A stretch of 64,000 nt of DNA, taken from the NCBI RefSeq assembly GCF_032854445.1, contig NC_088301.1, forward strand, positions 46,249,116 through 46,313,115, read 5' to 3'. The stretch's first letter is position 1. Each line of letters opens with the position of its first letter. The notes under the pieces were generated by a model. That model had not been told where the DNA came from. It searched no databases and saw only the letters and a list, made by a program, of their open reading frames with translations. Shown here one piece after another: positions 41,101-49,115 of the stretch. A program made the translations under genes and the position numbers. Source of the DNA: Liolophura sinensis (taxonomy: Eukaryota; Mollusca; Polyplacophora; Chitonida; Chitonidae).

Positions 41101-44100
41101 AATGGTACACTCATCTTTTTAGCCATATTTCCAGAACAGACAAATGTAAAATCGCATTGTTTCAGGTTTCATGTCAACTTGCACAAGAGAAAACGGATAG
41201 GCTGGGCTGCAAACATGTACGGAATCTGTGCTACTTCATTCATATACATTTATGGGTGTATAGATACCATTGTCAGCACACAGCCAGTATATAGCATCAC
41301 ATGCAGATTCACAAATATCCTTGTTTTTGCCATACATCAGCAGGGTTCCCAGGACAAGGGTATGGATAGGATCTCTAAAAAGTGAAATTGGACAATAGTT
41401 AAAAAAAAAAATCATCATGCAATCCAAGCTACAAAAAACACATCATTTGCCAAAAATCTGCAGTCTTATCAGTATCCTTTTTCATCATACAGATTTCAAA
41501 TTCTCAAATATGTCAGTCACACATGCCTATATGTGTTAACAATACTGAAACATGAGTTGCACCAATTTACAAACAATCACAATTCCATGCTATACACTTA
41601 TTATCTCATACATGCTTTTGTTGTAAACTTGATAGAAATTCAATTTTTCAGTCTTTCAATCTCTGATCTTACTCCTGCTCCTCTCGGTCTTCTCCAATCC
41701 ATCGGCACAAATCAGGGCAATGTTTTATCAGCTTCACAAGCAGTTTATTGCACATCACCTGCAAATAATCAGTCACCATACATGTATTATGTTTATTTCA
41801 TGTAGTTTATTGCTTGTTTTGAATTATTATGGCAAATTATCAAAGTACCTTTAAGAGGCAAGAAAATTCATTATTTACAAGATCTTGTGTTATAATTTGA
41901 TACCCATGGTCCTCAACATGCAATGGCTGTCAATTTCCTGAGTGGAGCACACCCGAGTGCCTGGCTTAACCCACCGAACCTTGGCAAAATACTGACCAAC
42001 ATTTCCATGTGACATACATAAATGCACACCATACTAGTGTGGTCTTTAACAAACATTTAAGCCTTCTCGACTGCATATTGTCAGCAGCCAAAGCCCACAG
42101 GCTGTGGCAGCAGCTATAACTGTTCAAAACAAGATCTGACAGGATATCTTACTTGAATATCCACCTGCTCAATGTGTTTGGACATCGAATAGTACACACT
42201 TTTTAGCCATGTTTTTCCTTGGTTACCACCCTGGACAGAGGTCAACATTGTTGGAACTGAATGAAAAAAAGACATCTGAAGATCACTGAAGCTGATATGG
42301 CAAACAGACACCAGCGGTGTCCCTCATTCTCTCCAAAGATAGTAAACAGTAAAGGTGCAACCACTTTCCCAATTTATTAGAGCTGATATACATGTACGTG
42401 TACAGTCAGTGACAATGACAGCTAGCCTCGGTACTAAAGTTCAAGAAGGTGTGTACATGCCTATCTCTATATTAATCTTTAAGAGATCTACACGTCCCAG
42501 GATCACAATATTGTCAAAACTTCCATCCTTATTCCTCATTTATGGTTACACATTAAGCAATAATTTTCTTCTTGGCCATAACAGTCTGCATCTATTCCTT
42601 GTATAGAAACACAAATGTCAATCTTCAGTCACAAATTTTTAACACAAGAAACACTTCTGTGATGGCTTACAAGTCTTTGCGTAGCCTGAAGTCAGTTTTA
42701 TAATGCCAGAACCTCAGTTTTATTTGGCCTATGAGGTATTCTAGTCTAAAACTAAATTGGAAAGCAACATGAAGAGATATGCTACATGTACCAGTATTTT
42801 CTGCAATGGTGAGACCTGCCAACTGTATCTTTACGTTGGCCGGAAGTTTCAGCATCGTAGAGGACACCACGTCATTGATATAGCCTGACTTCACCAAAAA
42901 ATATCTCACATTTTCTGCAACATATACAGATGGCATTAGCAAGTTTCATAGCAGAAACACCTTCTTTACTGTATAAAATATACTGGGGTAAAAAACAAAT
43001 GAAATTTACTAAAAAGTCACATAAAACAAAGCAGACGGAAGATCGACACATGTGAAATATAACATATTTTGAATTTGCATACATAATTGATACATGAATC
43101 AAACGAAAATATGACAAAAGTTCTCTGATCATCCTTTAACAAGGTAAACGGAAGAGGAGACCCAGTCCACATAAAAAAAATAAAACTATGAAATTCACCT
43201 TCTTTGGATAGAGCTGCCAGCAGTACAAGGCCTGCCTGTAGAACGTCTTCATTAGTCAAAAACTCTTTGGTCATCTTCACCACAACATCTTGAATGTCAT
43301 GATCCTCCACTAATCTTTGGCATATAGAATCTGTAAAACACAGCCAACACAGTAAAAAATATTAAATTATAACAGTAAAAATATGTATTTCATCTGTGCT
43401 ATTTAATGGAAAATGAAAGCTGCACAAAAGATGAAAATCATAATGTACACAAAACAGAGTGCCTGTGATTTTAATACACAATAACATTGAACATTAAATC
43501 CAGCCACAAAGACATACTTACATTGTAAGAATTCGCGTAAAAAATTTAGGTGTGCATCTAGTAGGGTGTGGATATTAACAATATTTATGAAATTTCAAAA
43601 TTCATAAATATCAACCACATGTATAATTAGTCTTCATTTTATTATTAAGTGTAAGTATGAGGAAAAAAGTGCTCATTAAAATTATCATACAAAATGGAAA
43701 GACATAAAAGCTGAATGCTGAAAAGTGGATAAAAAAAGAAAATATACAGTGTTACACATCAACATGTGCACACTGATTACAAGGAATTTTGCATTGTACC
43801 CCAATGCTTTATTTGATTGCCATTTAAGGCCATACACAAAAATGTTTCTTGTACAATGGTTATCATGATATCAAACCACCTTCTATTGGCAACTTGTCAT
43901 GTGAGACATGCCATATTTGTGAAGGCAAGTGAATTTCAGTAACTTTCATTCAAGACTATAAGAGAACACCAAAAACCACTTGCCAAACAACAACAGAAGC
44001 AGGAAAATCCTGAATCTTCCTTTTCCACGAATAGGACTTAATCCACGCCTCCAGTCATAGTGTGAGAAAGGTAAGCACCGCAGCTACTTAGAAATCGCCT

Positions 44101-47100
44101 CCTCCCTCAAATGTTTTAATTTTTATATGTACAATTAAATCTTCAGATCACATGCACTTTATGGATATGTTGGTAATTAAAGAACCTGTCACAACCTGTC
44201 TAATCATTTTCTACCCAGACAAAACAGTGCATTTATAAAACTACAGAGTGTAAGTTAAACATGATGAAACTGCATCAAGAACAACACGTCTCACCATTTT
44301 TAGACAAGTATGGAGCAAGTGGAATGTATGTTCAACAACAGAGCTTTCTCGACAATTCAAGTGAGCGAATCCATGACAAAGTTTAATTCAACCGACATGA
44401 AAGACTCCTGCTGCGCACAATCTACAAAAAAAGTAATCATGAGAAAAGTCAGCCAGTGGCTACTAATACATCTATATGTGATGAAAGCAACAGAGTCATC
44501 TACACGATCACATGTGCACACATGCACATAAAAATTTATTTTTAGTGTGCGTCTTAATAAACCACAAAAAATGAAAACAAATGAAAACTAGTGAGTATGT
44601 TAACCATGCAGGTTGTATCTCTTACAGTTATTGTCGCTGCTTTAATTCTTACAACCTGTTCACCTGGGCCCGGTTGTTCAAAACTGTTTCAGAACTTAAT
44701 ACCAGATTTAACCAAATGGGCAACTGCACTGGCTACAGAATTTGGCTAAAATTGTAAATATAAAATATGACTTAATACCAGTATTAACTAATACAGCTTC
44801 AAACAACTCGTCCTGTAGACAAAAATGCTATGCACGCTTACTTTTGTTAAACATGACAAAATAACTTGCTTTGTTGCTAACTTTTCTGAGGAATGTGTGA
44901 ATGTCTTTTGAAGTCTCTTACCATCTGTAAGTAAGTGGTTGAGTGCCATGATGGCATATGTCTGAATAAGGCTGTTTTCTCTAAATCCTGTGATAGCCAC
45001 AGTGATCACGTCCATCACCTCTGCCAACTTCTCGTCAAGCAAAATCTGCATCCTCAGGTGTTCTGAAAAGTGCAATGAGCACCAAAGCAAAAACAAATGA
45101 CACCTAATTCAGCAATATTATAGCTTTACCATGTCCTGACTCTACAGGTTAGATTATGATTCAGGTACAGCTATTGAAATATACTGGACAAACACAACAC
45201 GGTGTTCTGAAGACCTAAGAGAGTTTTATGTTCTAGCTTACATATACATACTGTACATGCACATGTAATCTCAAGAATTTAGACAGGTGTATAAAAATGT
45301 ACAATGTAGCCATCAGCATTGATGAGTACTAACACAAAGAAACAACCAGACTAAGACCACATCTCTCTTACTATAAAACAGTTAAAATATAATTGTTGGA
45401 AGAAAATGTTTGGAAAAAATGTCTGTATGTACATGCATTATGAACTTGGAGTCTACTGCCATGGTGATAATGCCAAGTAATTATGTGATCAGTAATACAT
45501 ACATACACATGCTTTAAGTGAAGTACATGTAATACCTACATACCTGAAGTGACTAGCAAGGCCAGAATTTGCATGCCTAATGTCTGTATTTTGACGTCTG
45601 ATATATGCTCACAAATAACACGTAGCACATGTCTGTAAAAGCAAATAACTAAAAACATTTACAAATACCTATACACCTGGACGAACACTTATATAGTCAT
45701 TCCGTGTTGATCAGCCCAAAAAAAAATTTTTGGCCGTGACCCCGTAGGGTCATATCTCAAAAACCACATTGAATTTGGAGCTATAACTTGGCAAACCTTC
45801 CTCATATATGCTAAGGTATGTTTGATAATTTTTTCAAAAAAATCCAAGGAGGTCACCACAACAGCTGACTGAAATGACATGGAATGACCCTATATCAGAC
45901 AGACGTCTTTTGGTATTTAAAAAAAGGCCAAGAAAACTAGACCTATAGTGATTACTCATTCCATTAATGAATGATATCATGCACGTGCAGGTGTATGATG
46001 TAAAACAAACAGGAATACATCTCACACTAGTGTTTAAATGTCATTATGTATTAAAACTTAAAATTAAAATTTCATTCATTTCAATTATCAGGCTAAATAA
46101 AAAGAAATTGCAACATTTCTCAAGGGCCTTTAATTACCTATAGTTGTAGGCCTACATGTATTTTATACCTGAATTTTAAAATTCTGAGTGTCCTTCAAGA
46201 ATTTCTTTGTGTTTGTGTCTAATTGTGTCCTTACTTGTAAGCTTCTGAATGCTGCAGGTTCTCCCTTAAGAGTGTGCTTTTGCTCAAGAATTTGCACAAA
46301 ATCTGAAAGCCAATCTGAAAACAAAACATAATTCACTGAGTTTGTGGACTATTTTCCTGCCATATATACTTAGTCGGTTTATGTTTCATAGAATAGCCAC
46401 CTAAGTTTAAACCTCATAAAAAAATCCAAATCCTCATTAAAAAGATTTTCAAATGATTTGCTTAAAGTCACATAAAATGATTTGTTTTGAAGTCACTTTA
46501 ATTAACAGATTTGTTTGAAGTGACTTTCAGCATTTGGTCATTTCACAACAGTCTCCTTGTTACATGGCTGCCTCGATACAATCATATCATTTATACTGCT
46601 CTAACATTCTAGTCATGCCAAGAACACCAGAGGTGACAATCTTGGAAGACCACATGTATACTCCCCTTATGAGCGCCAATATACGAGGGAACCAAGATTG
46701 CTGATTTTAAAGTCTAACATGTTAGTATGACCCAACAGAACCCATAGATTGTGACACTTGATGAACACTTTGGCAATACAGGTGTATACACAACATATGA
46801 ACACTGATCCAGCTAATTAAACCCTTACTTACCTGTTGAATGTCAGTGTGGGAAGCCAGGTGTCTCATGACTTCCAGGATGGAGAGGTGGGCCAAATTCT
46901 CTTCCATGTACTCTAATTTAATACCTGTCATGTATAAAACATAAAAATTCTGATTGTACTATACACTATTTTCACATCTAACTTGTACATGTATGTGTAC
47001 TTAAATGACCATCAATTTTGTATATGACTAATTTTCCCCAGTATTCCTGCTTTTAAAAGTTCTACTGATTTTAGAAAGGTGTTCTGAGGTTTGGTTGGAA

Positions 47101-47454
47101 CATGGGATGATATTATACCGGAAAATAATAAGTTTCGGCACCAAAAAATAAGACTTTGTGGCATTTTTTTTGCCTCTAAAAATGTCCTTTTTTGTGCTGA
47201 ATTTCAAGAATATAAGTGAACACAAGCCCTCAGTATATCTCACCATCCTCAGCATCTTCAATGAACCTCTTCATGGCAGCAGCAAGTCGTTGAGGATCAT
47301 ACGACTGCCGCAGTATCATCATCACCTCATCCACATGCTGAATCTTCCTCTTCACCTTACTGTCTGGAAGTACTTCAAAGTTTCCCGGCCCTACGACTGC
47401 ATCATCCATGTATGACGTGATCGGTGAATCACGCCCACTGTCACTCCCAGACAT
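112..47454 (-). CDS. LRRK2: LRRK2-type ROCO protein kinase, 68 coding exons
   Basis: This is a multidomain GTPase-kinase of the ROCO family, which in animals acts on membranes and microtubules and phosphorylates Rab GTPases (family knowledge). Joined by hand from GT/AG sites, 68 exons give about 2,623 codons; human LRRK2 is 2,527 aa. The order is armadillo/ankyrin, LRR, ROC, COR, kinase, WD40. Long stretches align with human LRRK2 as I remember it, including the end of the protein (VWD followed by a basic/acidic helix). The start is the ATG at 47452-47454, preceded in frame by a TAA; the stop is at 112-114. An N-terminal armadillo region and C-terminal WD40 favour LRRK2 over LRRK1, although the kinase DYGISR motif resembles LRRK1. 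Exon coordinates are in the domain entries. Reading phase is consistent everywhere except exon 50 to 51. The 3' UTR lies outside the window. Confidence 0.95.
2126..2200 (-). mobile_element. 3' end of the second SINE type with GAGT-type tail
   Basis: (AGTG)n at 2131-2159 followed by CTTGGGGTTTAACGTCATAC, then ACTTAACTTTTCAGT, matches the tail end of the 6.8-kb element. Confidence 0.55.
4554..4770 (+). mobile_element. MITE-like element, family 1
   Basis: It aligns over its length with the 13.0-kb copy (TTCAACCTTTTCACA, TTGCAAGTTGTTTATTCAAG, GTGCATAAATTACAGTGAAA, CATGCGAAAAGGTTGAGG). Both inverted ends are present, the left one with a short deletion. Confidence 0.7.
5903..6152 (-). mobile_element. 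Diverged copy of the same tRNA-derived SINE
   Basis: It is near full length and aligns along the body with the 23.7-kb copy (ACTTATAC box, GGGGAAACCCACGACCATCC, CTTCCCACGTAC, AGCTGGACT, terminal GGCCATGGAGGCC), with many substitutions in the promoter boxes. It lies in the intron between exons 62 and 63. Confidence 0.75.
6781..7105 (-). mobile_element. Second SINE type with GAAT-type tail
   Basis: On the minus strand a tRNA-like head (TGGTCTGATGGTTAGAATAC, then GGTATCAAAC as a degenerate B box) leads into a body. The body ends GTTAAGTACAACTTTAAACC followed by a (TTCA)n-type simple tail, seen on the plus strand as (TGAA)n at 6781-6802. It lies in the intron between exons 61 and 62. Confidence 0.6.
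7719..7995 (+). repeat. 27-bp minisatellite, about 10 units
   Basis: The unit is CAAATCAAATGGCATTAAAC followed by ACCAACC, with substitutions between copies. The period is nine codons without a stop, which creates a long spurious open frame (NQMALNTNP-type repeats). It is intronic, between exons 60 and 61. Confidence 0.9.
8443..13978 (-). CDS. LRRK2: LRRK2 exons 52-60: protein kinase domain
   Basis: Exons 13905-13978, 13577-13640, 12736-12804, 12193-12360, 11881-11979, 11067-11192, 10664-10771, 9688-9786 and 8443-8544 encode about residues 1957-2260. The glycine loop is GDGGFGSVY, the catalytic lysine is in VAVK (about 2008), the HRD-type motif is YRDMKPDN (catalytic D about 2099), and the metal-binding motif is DYG (about 2122-2124) followed by APEVARGE. 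Glycine and isoleucine at the human G2019/I2020 positions are conserved. All catalytic residues are present, so this is predicted to be an active Ser/Thr kinase. The acceptor at 13640 is chosen by phase over a nearby CAG. The activation segment between DYG and APE looks partly LRRK1-like (KLSDYGISR). Confidence 0.96.
13000..13199 (+). mobile_element. MITE-like element, family 1, most complete copy (200 bp)
   Basis: Terminal inverted repeats of about 28 bp: the left end is TACTGTAATTCTTCAACC, and the right end read in reverse is TACCCTAATTTCTCAACC, both continuing into CTTT(T/C)TGCAT. The dinucleotide TA at each end could be the target-site duplication typical of Tc1/mariner-type elements. It has no coding capacity. 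It shares its interior with the copies at 4.6 and 32.2 kb and lies in the intron between exons 53 and 54. Confidence 0.75.
13205..13465 (-). mobile_element. Probable tRNA-derived SINE, third type
   Basis: On the minus strand TTGTGGTGAAGTGGTTCAGA resembles an A box, and GTGTGGGTTCAGTTCC resembles a B box about 30-40 nt later. I could not define the tail. It abuts a MITE-like element ending at 13199. Confidence 0.45.
14546..15297. mobile_element. Possible 750-bp non-autonomous DNA transposon in the exon 51/52 intron
   Basis: The left end AGTTATCTCCCCTTAA is mirrored by TTAAGGGAGGTAATTT at the right. The enclosed block is slightly richer in GC than neighbouring introns and has no conserved coding sequence. 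The ends are short, and the same motif is common in mollusc-like genomes, so this is tentative. Confidence 0.3.
15510..22035 (-). CDS. LRRK2: LRRK2 exons 42-51: COR domain
   Basis: Exons 21907-22035, 20531-20689, 20258-20314, a 20-nt microexon (array entry), 19009-19109, 18250-18350, 17993-18040, 17600-17682, about 15902-16032 and 15510-15616 encode about residues 1646-1956. Family motifs are AVHFLHEWGIL, DLYFIDPGWLCRMMAQV, YLRLLEKFEIALP, MPYIPMGFWARL, WREGIYVHW and VDHVDALIEEWFPGL. The tyrosine equivalent to human Y1699 is kept in MPYIP. The COR domain dimerises and couples ROC to the kinase. At exon 50 the strong donor GTATGT (exon end 15906) leaves the frame one base short; a GT four bases further (exon end 15902) restores it but is a weaker site. 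Confidence 0.92.
16033..17599. other. Intron between exons 49 and 50
   Basis: It is AT-rich and non-coding on both strands. The only structure seen is a short direct duplication of TTTTTGGATTTTTTGTTG at about 17114 and 17150, and an A tract at 17437. Confidence 0.6.
19500..20262 (-). repeat. LRRK2: 60-bp minisatellite carrying LRRK2 exon 45 (20-nt microexon) in each unit
   Basis: Twelve to thirteen units of 60 bp lie between exon 44 (donor at 20257/20258) and exon 46. Lines 19921-20220 are five exact repeats; units toward 19500 are increasingly degenerate. On the gene strand each intact unit reads acceptor TTATTCCTCAG, the 20-nt exon encoding YLRLLE plus AA, then donor GTGAGT. Joined to exon 44 (phase 0) and exon 46 (which starts with G) it gives GRAVDGE-YLRLLEK-FEIALP, matching human YFKLLEKFQIALP. 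Intact copies: 20202-20221, 20142-20161, 20082-20101, 20022-20041, 19962-19981 and 19902-19921. A variant copy at 19659-19678 reads YLRLLGK. The copy at 19599-19618 has both splice sites but an in-frame TAA. Copies near 19843, 19780 and 19719 have lost a splice site or changed length. I found no separate exon 45 outside the array. Confidence 0.9.
21035..21408 (+). repeat. 23-bp minisatellite grading into a 17-bp unit
   Basis: The main unit is TGACGAAAAGTTCAATACTG plus GTA, about 13 copies, alternating between GACG and GAAT variants in a higher-order pattern. From about 21325 the unit shortens to GATGAACAGTTCAATAT-type repeats that lack the CTGGTAT part. It is intronic, between exons 42 and 43. 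Confidence 0.92.
22362..25003 (-). CDS. LRRK2: LRRK2 exons 35-41: ROC (Ras of complex) GTPase domain
   Basis: Exons 24908-25003, 24551-24690, 24155-24278, 23459-23588, 23047-23109, 22591-22690 and 22362-22416 encode about residues 1410-1645. The guanine-nucleotide signatures are all present. The P-loop is GYGGKGKSS in exon 36, the switch I threonine lies in SVATVGI, switch II is WDFAGQ in exon 37, and the G4 motif is GTHVD in exon 38. The arginine equivalent to human R1441, a Parkinson mutation site, is conserved in NIQSRAPG. The domain should therefore bind and hydrolyse GTP. A full-length SINE sits in the intron between exons 37 and 38. Confidence 0.95.
23737..23986 (-). mobile_element. Full-length tRNA-derived SINE with perfect 12-bp target-site duplication
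   Basis: On the minus strand it starts GGGGCCTCCGTGGCTCAG and shows a Pol III A box (TGGCTCAGTCGGTTAGCGCG) and B box (GAGTTCAAGTCC). It then runs through a conserved body to ATTCTTGAGTATGG and ends in a 16-nt poly(A), seen as T on the plus strand at 23741-23756. TGTTTATAATGA is duplicated exactly at 23728-23739 and 23988-23999. The intact boxes, tail and duplication mark a relatively recent insertion in the intron between exons 37 and 38 of the LRRK2 gene. Confidence 0.9.
25379..28121 (-). CDS. LRRK2: LRRK2 exons 27-34: leucine-rich repeats
   Basis: Exons 27904-28121, 27504-27614, 27092-27228, 26668-26819, 26358-26481, 25937-26048, 25603-25677 and 25379-25489 encode about residues 1063-1409. 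Repeated LxxLxLxxNxL motifs are visible, for example VTCLDVSANNI, LEKLDLSKNYL, LKCLDLKSNNL, LTILDLSHNK, IRELNLSYNQL, LKKLDFSHNYI and LRSVNLTENGL. The block ends in LPDELGRCSKLWE, matching human FPNEMGKLSKIWD just before the ROC domain. In the family the LRR folds over the kinase and helps keep it inactive. Several introns interrupt the repeats in different phases, so exons are not one-per-repeat. Confidence 0.93.
28470..34407 (-). CDS. LRRK2: LRRK2 exons 20-26: basic linker before the LRR
   Basis: Exons 34309-34407, 33664-33837, 32955-33128, 32550-32693, 31557-31702, 29118-29235 and 28470-28595 encode about residues 736-1062. The first retains family similarity (GNLGLGDLQPEWLAP against human IGKVEPSWLGP). 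The rest is low-complexity, rich in K, R, S, T and P, and matches the position of the phosphoserine-rich linker that binds 14-3-3 in human LRRK2. I see no confident 14-3-3 motif, so that role is only inferred. Phase forces the acceptor of the 31557-31702 exon to be 5 nt upstream of a more obvious CAG. Exons 23-26 have no family match I can name; they rest on open frame, splice sites and phase. Confidence 0.75.
29236..31556. other. Long intron between exons 24 and 25
   Basis: 2.3 kb, AT-rich. Apart from the MITE-like element at 30405-30675 I see no repeat or coding potential. Confidence 0.6.
30405..30675 (+). mobile_element. MITE-like element, family 3 (about 270 bp)
   Basis: The left end is CAAGGCCCTGGGATCAAGAA, continuing to TGTCTTAGACTTA. 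The reverse of the right end is CCAGGCCCCATGATCACAAA, continuing to CATTCTTAGACTAAG, giving imperfect inverted repeats of about 35 bp. It is intronic (exon 24 to 25). Confidence 0.55.
32073..32101 (+). repeat. Poly(A) tract of about 29 nt
   Basis: This is the longest homopolymer in the window, in the intron between exons 23 and 24, next to a family 1 MITE-like element. Shorter A tracts are at about 13863, 17437 and 23221. Confidence 0.9.
32241..32440 (+). mobile_element. MITE-like element, family 1, right end lost
   Basis: The left end TACTGTAATTCTTCAACC and the interior match the other copies up to CTCTTTCATATGCA. The right terminal repeat is missing. A solitary left end of the same family is at about 18826-18853. 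Confidence 0.65.
34708..47454 (-). CDS. LRRK2: LRRK2 exons 1-19: armadillo and ankyrin part
   Basis: These exons encode about residues 1-735, an all-helical N-terminus built of armadillo-like repeats and then ankyrin-like repeats. In LRRK2 this part mediates Rab and membrane binding. Coordinates in order: 47244-47454, 46833-46924, 46235-46314, 45544-45632, 44922-45062, 43199-43330, 42792-42914, 42153-42256, 41673-41758, 41268-41374, 40254-40383, 38928-39058, 38380-38508, 38126-38202, 37681-37815, 37338-37455, 36643-36743, 35707-35826, 34708-34807. Exon 9 (41673-41758) is easy to miss but is required to restore phase between exons 8 and 10. Exon 18 carries the ankyrin-like segment VECLVELGADVN, close to human VECLLLLGADAN. 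Similarity to human is clear but low in this part, as usual for armadillo repeats. Confidence 0.85.
35006..35133 (-). mobile_element. Truncated SINE copy (same family)
   Basis: This is a body fragment (TTTCACTTATGCGATGAAGG, then GGGGGAAACCCACAACCATC and CCAGAGAGGAAGCC). The tRNA-like head is missing. Confidence 0.7.
36331..36389 (+). mobile_element. 3' end fragment of the SINE with AATA tail
   Basis: GTCGTATAAGTGAAATATTC through CAGTACGGTGTAAAACGCC to an (AATA)n tail equals the 3' terminus of the family on the plus strand. More degraded ends of the same kind are at about 8276-8327 and 10230-10290. Confidence 0.6.
39360..40000 (+). repeat. About 170-bp tandem repeat, about 3.5 units
   Basis: The block GGTTACCATGACAACTGCG, then GGACAAATGTG, then CATCATCTGTGTATG, then CCACCAAAAATTAAAACTC recurs at about 39381, 39511, 39685 and 39852. 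The unit length varies from 130 to 174 bp. It ends in ACGGACGGACGG. It is intronic, between exons 11 and 12. Confidence 0.85.
43331..44921. other. Long intron between exons 5 and 6
   Basis: 1.6 kb without coding potential; it holds the family 2 MITE-like element at 44664-44816. Confidence 0.6.
44664..44816 (+). mobile_element. MITE-like element, family 2 (about 150 bp)
   Basis: The left end is TGGGCCCGGTTGTTCAAAAC; the reverse of the right end is CAGGACGAGTTGTTTGAAGC. Internally CTTAATACCAG occurs near both ends. A related end lies in reverse orientation at 33464-33515 (AACAGCCGGGCCCA on the plus strand). It is intronic (exon 5 to 6). Confidence 0.55.
45694..45892 (+). mobile_element. MITE-like element, family 4 (about 200 bp)
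   Basis: The left end TAGTCATTCCGTGTTGATCA mirrors the right end, whose reverse complement is AGGGTCATTCCATGTCATTT. It has no coding capacity. It lies in the intron between exons 3 and 4. Confidence 0.55.
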
Positions 47455-47517
47455 CCCTAGCAACCACCTCTTTCGACATTAGGTGCAATGATGTCAATTG
47501 GCTCAACATATGTGGAC
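47455..47517 (-). other. LRRK2: LRRK2 5' UTR part of exon with the start codon
   Basis: Immediately upstream of the ATG the gene strand has an in-frame TAA eight codons before it, so translation is unlikely to start earlier in this exon. A pyrimidine/T-rich tract followed by CACAAG at 47518-47519 is a plausible 3' splice site, which would make 47244-47517 the second exon of the transcript. Confidence 0.55.
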
Positions 47518-48499
47518 CTTGTGAAATCAAAAAAAATAAATGCATGTATAAATTGTATTTTTTGCTTACGTATAACCTCTAACCAATGTGGTCTTTATGA
47601 GTCCAGCACATAATTCTTTTATTCTTTTGGCTGTTTTTAATGCCATTCTCCAGAATTTTCACCCACACAATGAGAGACAGCTTCATAGGAGAAAACCAGA
47701 GTGCTCAATCTTTCACAAATTGCTGTTGAGCTTTTATTGCAAGATATCTGCAGTGTTCAACCCATTGCCACACAGTTCAATCAGCCACTTCATCATTGCC
47801 CATCACTTTTAGTCACTAAAACCCAAGAATCAGTTGGTGAGAATGGAGGACTCTACAAATTTTGCTGGCTTTGAACCAGCAACTCGTGTGTCACAGCATT
47901 TTAAAGACATATGTTCTACTTCAATACTGTAGTTTATACACTGCTGCCATCTTACTACAAACAGCCATGCACCCGATCAGCATGTCGGGAATGGACACTT
48001 ACATCCAGAGACCCACTTTCAGGTCACTCATCTAAATAGGGTATATGGTGTCCAGATCGAGGAACACTAGCACAGGGTTAACGACATACACTTACGGTTC
48101 AGGGGCACACTTTAAAGATTCACTGTCTTGCAAAACTCTTCTGGGTTACTGTGCTACTTATACATGTACATTACAATGAACCTCACAATGAAATCTGAAG
48201 AGTATTTCTTCTGGGTCTAAAAATTCATAAAGTGATTTAGCTCAAAAATTAAGACATTTCACAAAACAATAATTGGTTATCATAACACTTCTATATCGCA
48301 AACTGAAATGATCAGTCTACAAAATCATTAATACTAGGGTGTCAGACTAAACCATACTCCAGTGAGTACCACTAAGTCCCAGTGACATTGACATCTGTGA
48401 CAGAGTGACATATCTATGCAAGGCAGCACACAGTGGAATACATCTAAGTAAGGAAACAAAAATATCTGTGATCAGGATAAACACTTAGACAACTCCGAT

Positions 48500-49115
48500 A
48501 AAAATCCATGGAAAGATGTAGAGTTAACACAAAAATCAAATGATCCAGACAAACACTTCAAGACTATCAAGGATCTTGAGAAACACCTAAAGGTAACACA
48601 AAATATAACTGATCCAGAGAAACACATTCAGGTAACACCAGATACAGTATCTGTGGCAATGAGAAACATCTAAAGGTAAAAACAAAATATAACTAATCCA
48701 GAGAAACACTTCCAGGTAACACCATACAGCTGTGTTGATGAGGAACACCTATAAGCAATAACACAAAATATAACTGATCCAGAGAAAAACTTTCAGGTAA
48801 CACCAGATGGCTGTGGTGATAACAACACCTGAAGGTAACACAAAATTTAAATGATCCAGAGAAACAGTTTCAGGTAACACCAGACAGCTGTAGTGAAGGG
48901 GAACACCTAACAGTAACACAAAATATAACTGATCCAGAGAAACACTTTCATGTAACACCTGATACCATACTAACCATGGTGATGAGAAACACCTAAAGGT
49001 AACACAAAATATAACTGATCTAGAGAAACACTTCCAGGTAACACCAGATAGCTGTGGTGAACAGAAACACCTAAAAAACACAAAATATAACTGATCCAGA
49101 GAAAAACTGGAACCA
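48500..49115 (+). repeat. About 77-bp degenerate tandem repeat, 7-8 units, in the first intron
   Basis: The unit contains GGTAACACAAAATATAACTG, then ATCCAGAGAAACACTTTC, then AGGTAACACCAGATAGCTGT and GGTGATGAGAAACACCTAAA. It lies 1.0-1.7 kb upstream of the exon with the start codon. Confidence 0.88.

Noticed and set aside
47857-47945. tRNA-like B-box (GGTTCAAAGCC on the minus strand)
   Set aside because: Only one box is convincing and no second box or tail could be aligned, so neither tRNA nor SINE can be supported.
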